Shown here piece by piece: positions 5,541-7,335 of a DNA stretch of 7,335 nucleotides. The notes below the pieces were generated by a model, which worked only from the letters and a program-made list of their open reading frames with translations, ran no database searches and was not told where the DNA came from. Source of the DNA: Comamonas sp. lk (lineage in GTDB: Bacteria > Pseudomonadota > Gammaproteobacteria > Burkholderiales > Burkholderiaceae_C); the NCBI GenBank assembly GCA_945898105.1, contig CAMDHL010000102.1, forward strand, positions 1 through 7,335, read 5' to 3'. Position numbers and translations under genes: made by a program. How positions within the stretch are numbered: position 1 is the stretch's first letter; each line of letters begins with the position of its first letter.

Positions 5541-7311
5541 ACCTTCTGCGCCTGCGCCAATAGGTAAGTCCGAGAACGGCGCCCACCAACACCAGCCACA
5601 AGGGCCACGCGTCGCGCAGTTTGGGTAGCAGGTAGTGGTGAACGGCGTAATGCAAACCGGCTTTCTGTAAATCAAACCCGTCGGGGACTGGAAGCACGCC
5701 ATGGTCCTGCGCATATTTGGCGTAGGCGACCTGCATGGAAGCAAAAATCTCGGGCTCGGCGGACTGCAAATCTTGGGTCTCGCCCGGGTCTTGGCGCAGA
5801 TTGAACAATCGCCACCGTCCGTCGCCCAGCGGCGCAATGTTTTTGACCAGCTTGTAATCGCCTAAAAAAAGCGCCGCACTGCCGGCCAATTCGTAACCCA
5901 GGGCTTCGTCCGGGCGGTACGCATAGTTTGCTTTGCCTTGCAACAAAGGCATCAGGCTGCGCCCGCTCAAAGCCTGTACCGTGCGGCCGGCGTACTGCCC
6001 TTGGTGCGGCGCGATTCCTGCGGCATCGAGCAAGGTGGGCACGATGTCGTTCACATGGGTCAAGGCTGAGACAACCGCCCCAGAGGCGGCGCCCGGCAGG
6101 CCCGAGATGATGAGGGGCACGCGCAATCCACCCTCGCTGGCGAAGTACTTATAGCCATGCAAGGGGCCCACCGTGGCGTTTGCCCAGCTCGGGCCATTGG
6201 CGGAAAAAGTGCCCTTACCGCCCAGCGGCTCCACGTCTACTTGGTAGTTCATGCGCACCCAGGCATTGGCCGTGGGGATATTGAAGGGGTCTGCCGGGTC
6301 GGAGCCGTTGTCCGATAAAAACACGAACACCGTGTTGTCATACTGACCGGCCAACTTCAGGTGCTGCACCAGACGACCCACTTCTGCATCCATGGCCTCG
6401 GCCATACCGGCATAGACCTCCATACGGCGCGCCTGCTGGCGCTGCTTATCCGGCGTCAGGCTGTCCCACGCAACGGTACTCGCCAGCGTAGCTATCGGCA
6501 TGCCTGCTGGCAGCATCCCTTCACGGACCGCGCCATCGCGGCGGCTATGGCGCAAAGCGGTCCAACCCTGGTCATAACGCCCTCGGTACTTGGCTACATA
6601 CTCCGCCGGGGCCTGAATAGGAATATGGTTAGCCTGAAAACCAATATAGGCCATGAAAGGTTTGCCATCGGCGGCCTGCTCGCGGATATAGCCAATGGTT
6701 TTATCGACAAAAAAGCGGGAGGAGTAAAAGTCCTTAGGTAATTGCGCCGCGCGGTCTTGCTCAAACCAATAGGTCTTGTCGTAGAGCATCATGTAGGGCC
6801 GGTCTTCCCAGTTGTCGGTGCCGCTGTCAGCCTGGATAAACGAGCGCTCAAAACCCCTCCGGCCAGGCAAATTTTCGGGCGCCTTACCGACATGCCATTT
6901 GCCGGCGATATAGGTGTGGTAGCCCGCATCACGCAGCATGGTGGCCAGCGTCACGGTATCGGGCGCTAGCACACCGGCATAGCCCGGCTTGCCTTTGTGC
7001 TCGGTTGGCGTAGTCTCGGGCATATTGCCCACGCCATTGCGGTGGTGATCCACGCCGGTCAACAACATGGCGCGGGTCGGCGAACAAGTAGCGGCCACAT
7101 GAAAGTTGGAGAAGCGGCTACCCCTGGCGGCTAGGGCATCGAGGTGCGGCGTGGCGATTTCCCCGCCAAACGCACCCACATCGCTAAAGCCCCAGTCATC
7201 GGCGACCAGGATGACTATGTTGGGGCGGGGCTTTTCAACGGCCCATGCGCTGGGCGCCATGCACATGCATAGCGCAATGGTCAGCGTTCTAGCGCTCAAT
7301 AGTTGCTTCAT
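5530..7311 (-). CDS. Type I sulfatase (arylsulfatase-like), exported and C-terminally anchored
   Basis: A 593-residue sulfatase of the alkaline-phosphatase superfamily, hydrolysing a sulfate ester in the periplasm; the substrate cannot be read from the sequence. Residues 1-24 are a signal peptide ending AWA. Asp38-Asp39 are calcium ligands. CSPTR (76-80) is the signature in which Cys76 is converted to formylglycine, so a maturase is required and none is in view. The second signature, GYHTYIAGKWH (130-140), supplies Lys138 and His140. NHIPIQAP (228-235) provides His229, and SDNG (333-336) gives metal ligands Asp334 and Asn335. A WANATVGPLHGYKYF stretch near residue 382 is typical of AtsA-like enzymes. 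The family is usually about 530 residues; the excess is mostly a C-terminal helix (569-585) followed by five arginines, implying anchoring in the inner membrane with the enzyme outside. I see no good ribosome site before the ATG, but the signal peptide supports this start. All key residues are present. Confidence 0.96.
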   Translation of the reverse strand: MKQLLSARTLTIALCMCMAPSAWAVEKPRPNIVILVADDWGFSDVGAFGGEIATPHLDALAARGSRFSNFHVAATCSPTRAMLLTGVDHHRNGVGNMPETTPTEHKGKPGYAGVLAPDTVTLATMLRDAGYHTYIAGKWHVGKAPENLPGRRGFERSFIQADSGTDNWEDRPYMMLYDKTYWFEQDRAAQLPKDFYSSRFFVDKTIGYIREQAADGKPFMAYIGFQANHIPIQAPAEYVAKYRGRYDQGWTALRHSRRDGAVREGMLPAGMPIATLASTVAWDSLTPDKQRQQARRMEVYAGMAEAMDAEVGRLVQHLKLAGQYDNTVFVFLSDNGSDPADPFNIPTANAWVRMNYQVDVEPLGGKGTFSANGPSWANATVGPLHGYKYFASEGGLRVPLIISGLPGAASGAVVSALTHVNDIVPTLLDAAGIAPHQGQYAGRTVQALSGRSLMPLLQGKANYAYRPDEALGYELAGSAALFLGDYKLVKNIAPLGDGRWRLFNLRQDPGETQDLQSAEPEIFASMQVAYAKYAQDHGVLPVPDGFDLQKAGLHYAVHHYLLPKLRDAWPLWLVLVGAVLGLTYWRRRRRSIS

Positions 7312-7335
7312 GTGCAGAGTTGAAAGTGCCTCAAG

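Noticed and set aside
7240..7311. Possible lipoprotein signal in the sulfatase N-terminus because of Cys15 and Cys17
   Set aside because: The residues before either cysteine do not form a lipobox (position -1 is Leu or Met), while a normal AWA cleavage site follows.

Overview
The window looks like a piece of chromosome from a betaproteobacterium, most likely Burkholderiales and close to Comamonadaceae. This is inferred from the style of the proteins (a LivK-type binding protein, a stand-alone PuuD-type membrane protein), moderately high G+C, and a TACAAT-type -10 box ahead of one gene. No rRNA, tRNA, IS element, integrase or CRISPR array was seen, and no gap between genes exceeds 300 bases.

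Left part (1-2880). The window opens inside a DinG-type iron-sulfur DNA helicase gene on the + strand; its first ~185 codons lie outside. It converges on a minus-strand gene for a periplasmic branched-chain amino acid (or similar amide) binding protein. A compact bidirectional terminator sits between them, and its minus-strand RNA would carry a C(UUCG)G tetraloop. No permease or ATPase genes for the transporter are in view. Centre (2881-3659): a minus-strand 197-residue, multi-helix membrane protein resembles the membrane half of PuuD (urate hydroxylase), without the usual cytochrome c domain. A 185-base divergent intergenic region follows.

Right part (3660-7311), the most unusual. Three + strand genes run in series: a small protein with one membrane helix and an SdpA-like FFPxWxFF motif, an overlapping HTTM/SdpB-like polytopic membrane protein, and a 141-residue SGNH-hydrolase-like protein in which every catalytic position I can align is replaced. 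The SdpA/SdpB pairing is known from the Bacillus Sdp peptide-toxin system, but no toxin precursor (SdpC) or immunity gene is visible. The pseudo-SGNH gene overlaps tail to tail by 11 bases with a minus-strand type I sulfatase. That sulfatase is exported by a signal peptide and probably held in the inner membrane by a C-terminal helix ending in five arginines.

Working hypothesis: genes 3660-5540 form an envelope-related module, either an Sdp-like modification pair or an uncharacterised HTTM pathway, with the dead SGNH protein acting as a binding or structural partner. The link to the sulfatase rests only on adjacency. The DinG, LivK and PuuD-like genes look like ordinary chromosomal neighbours.
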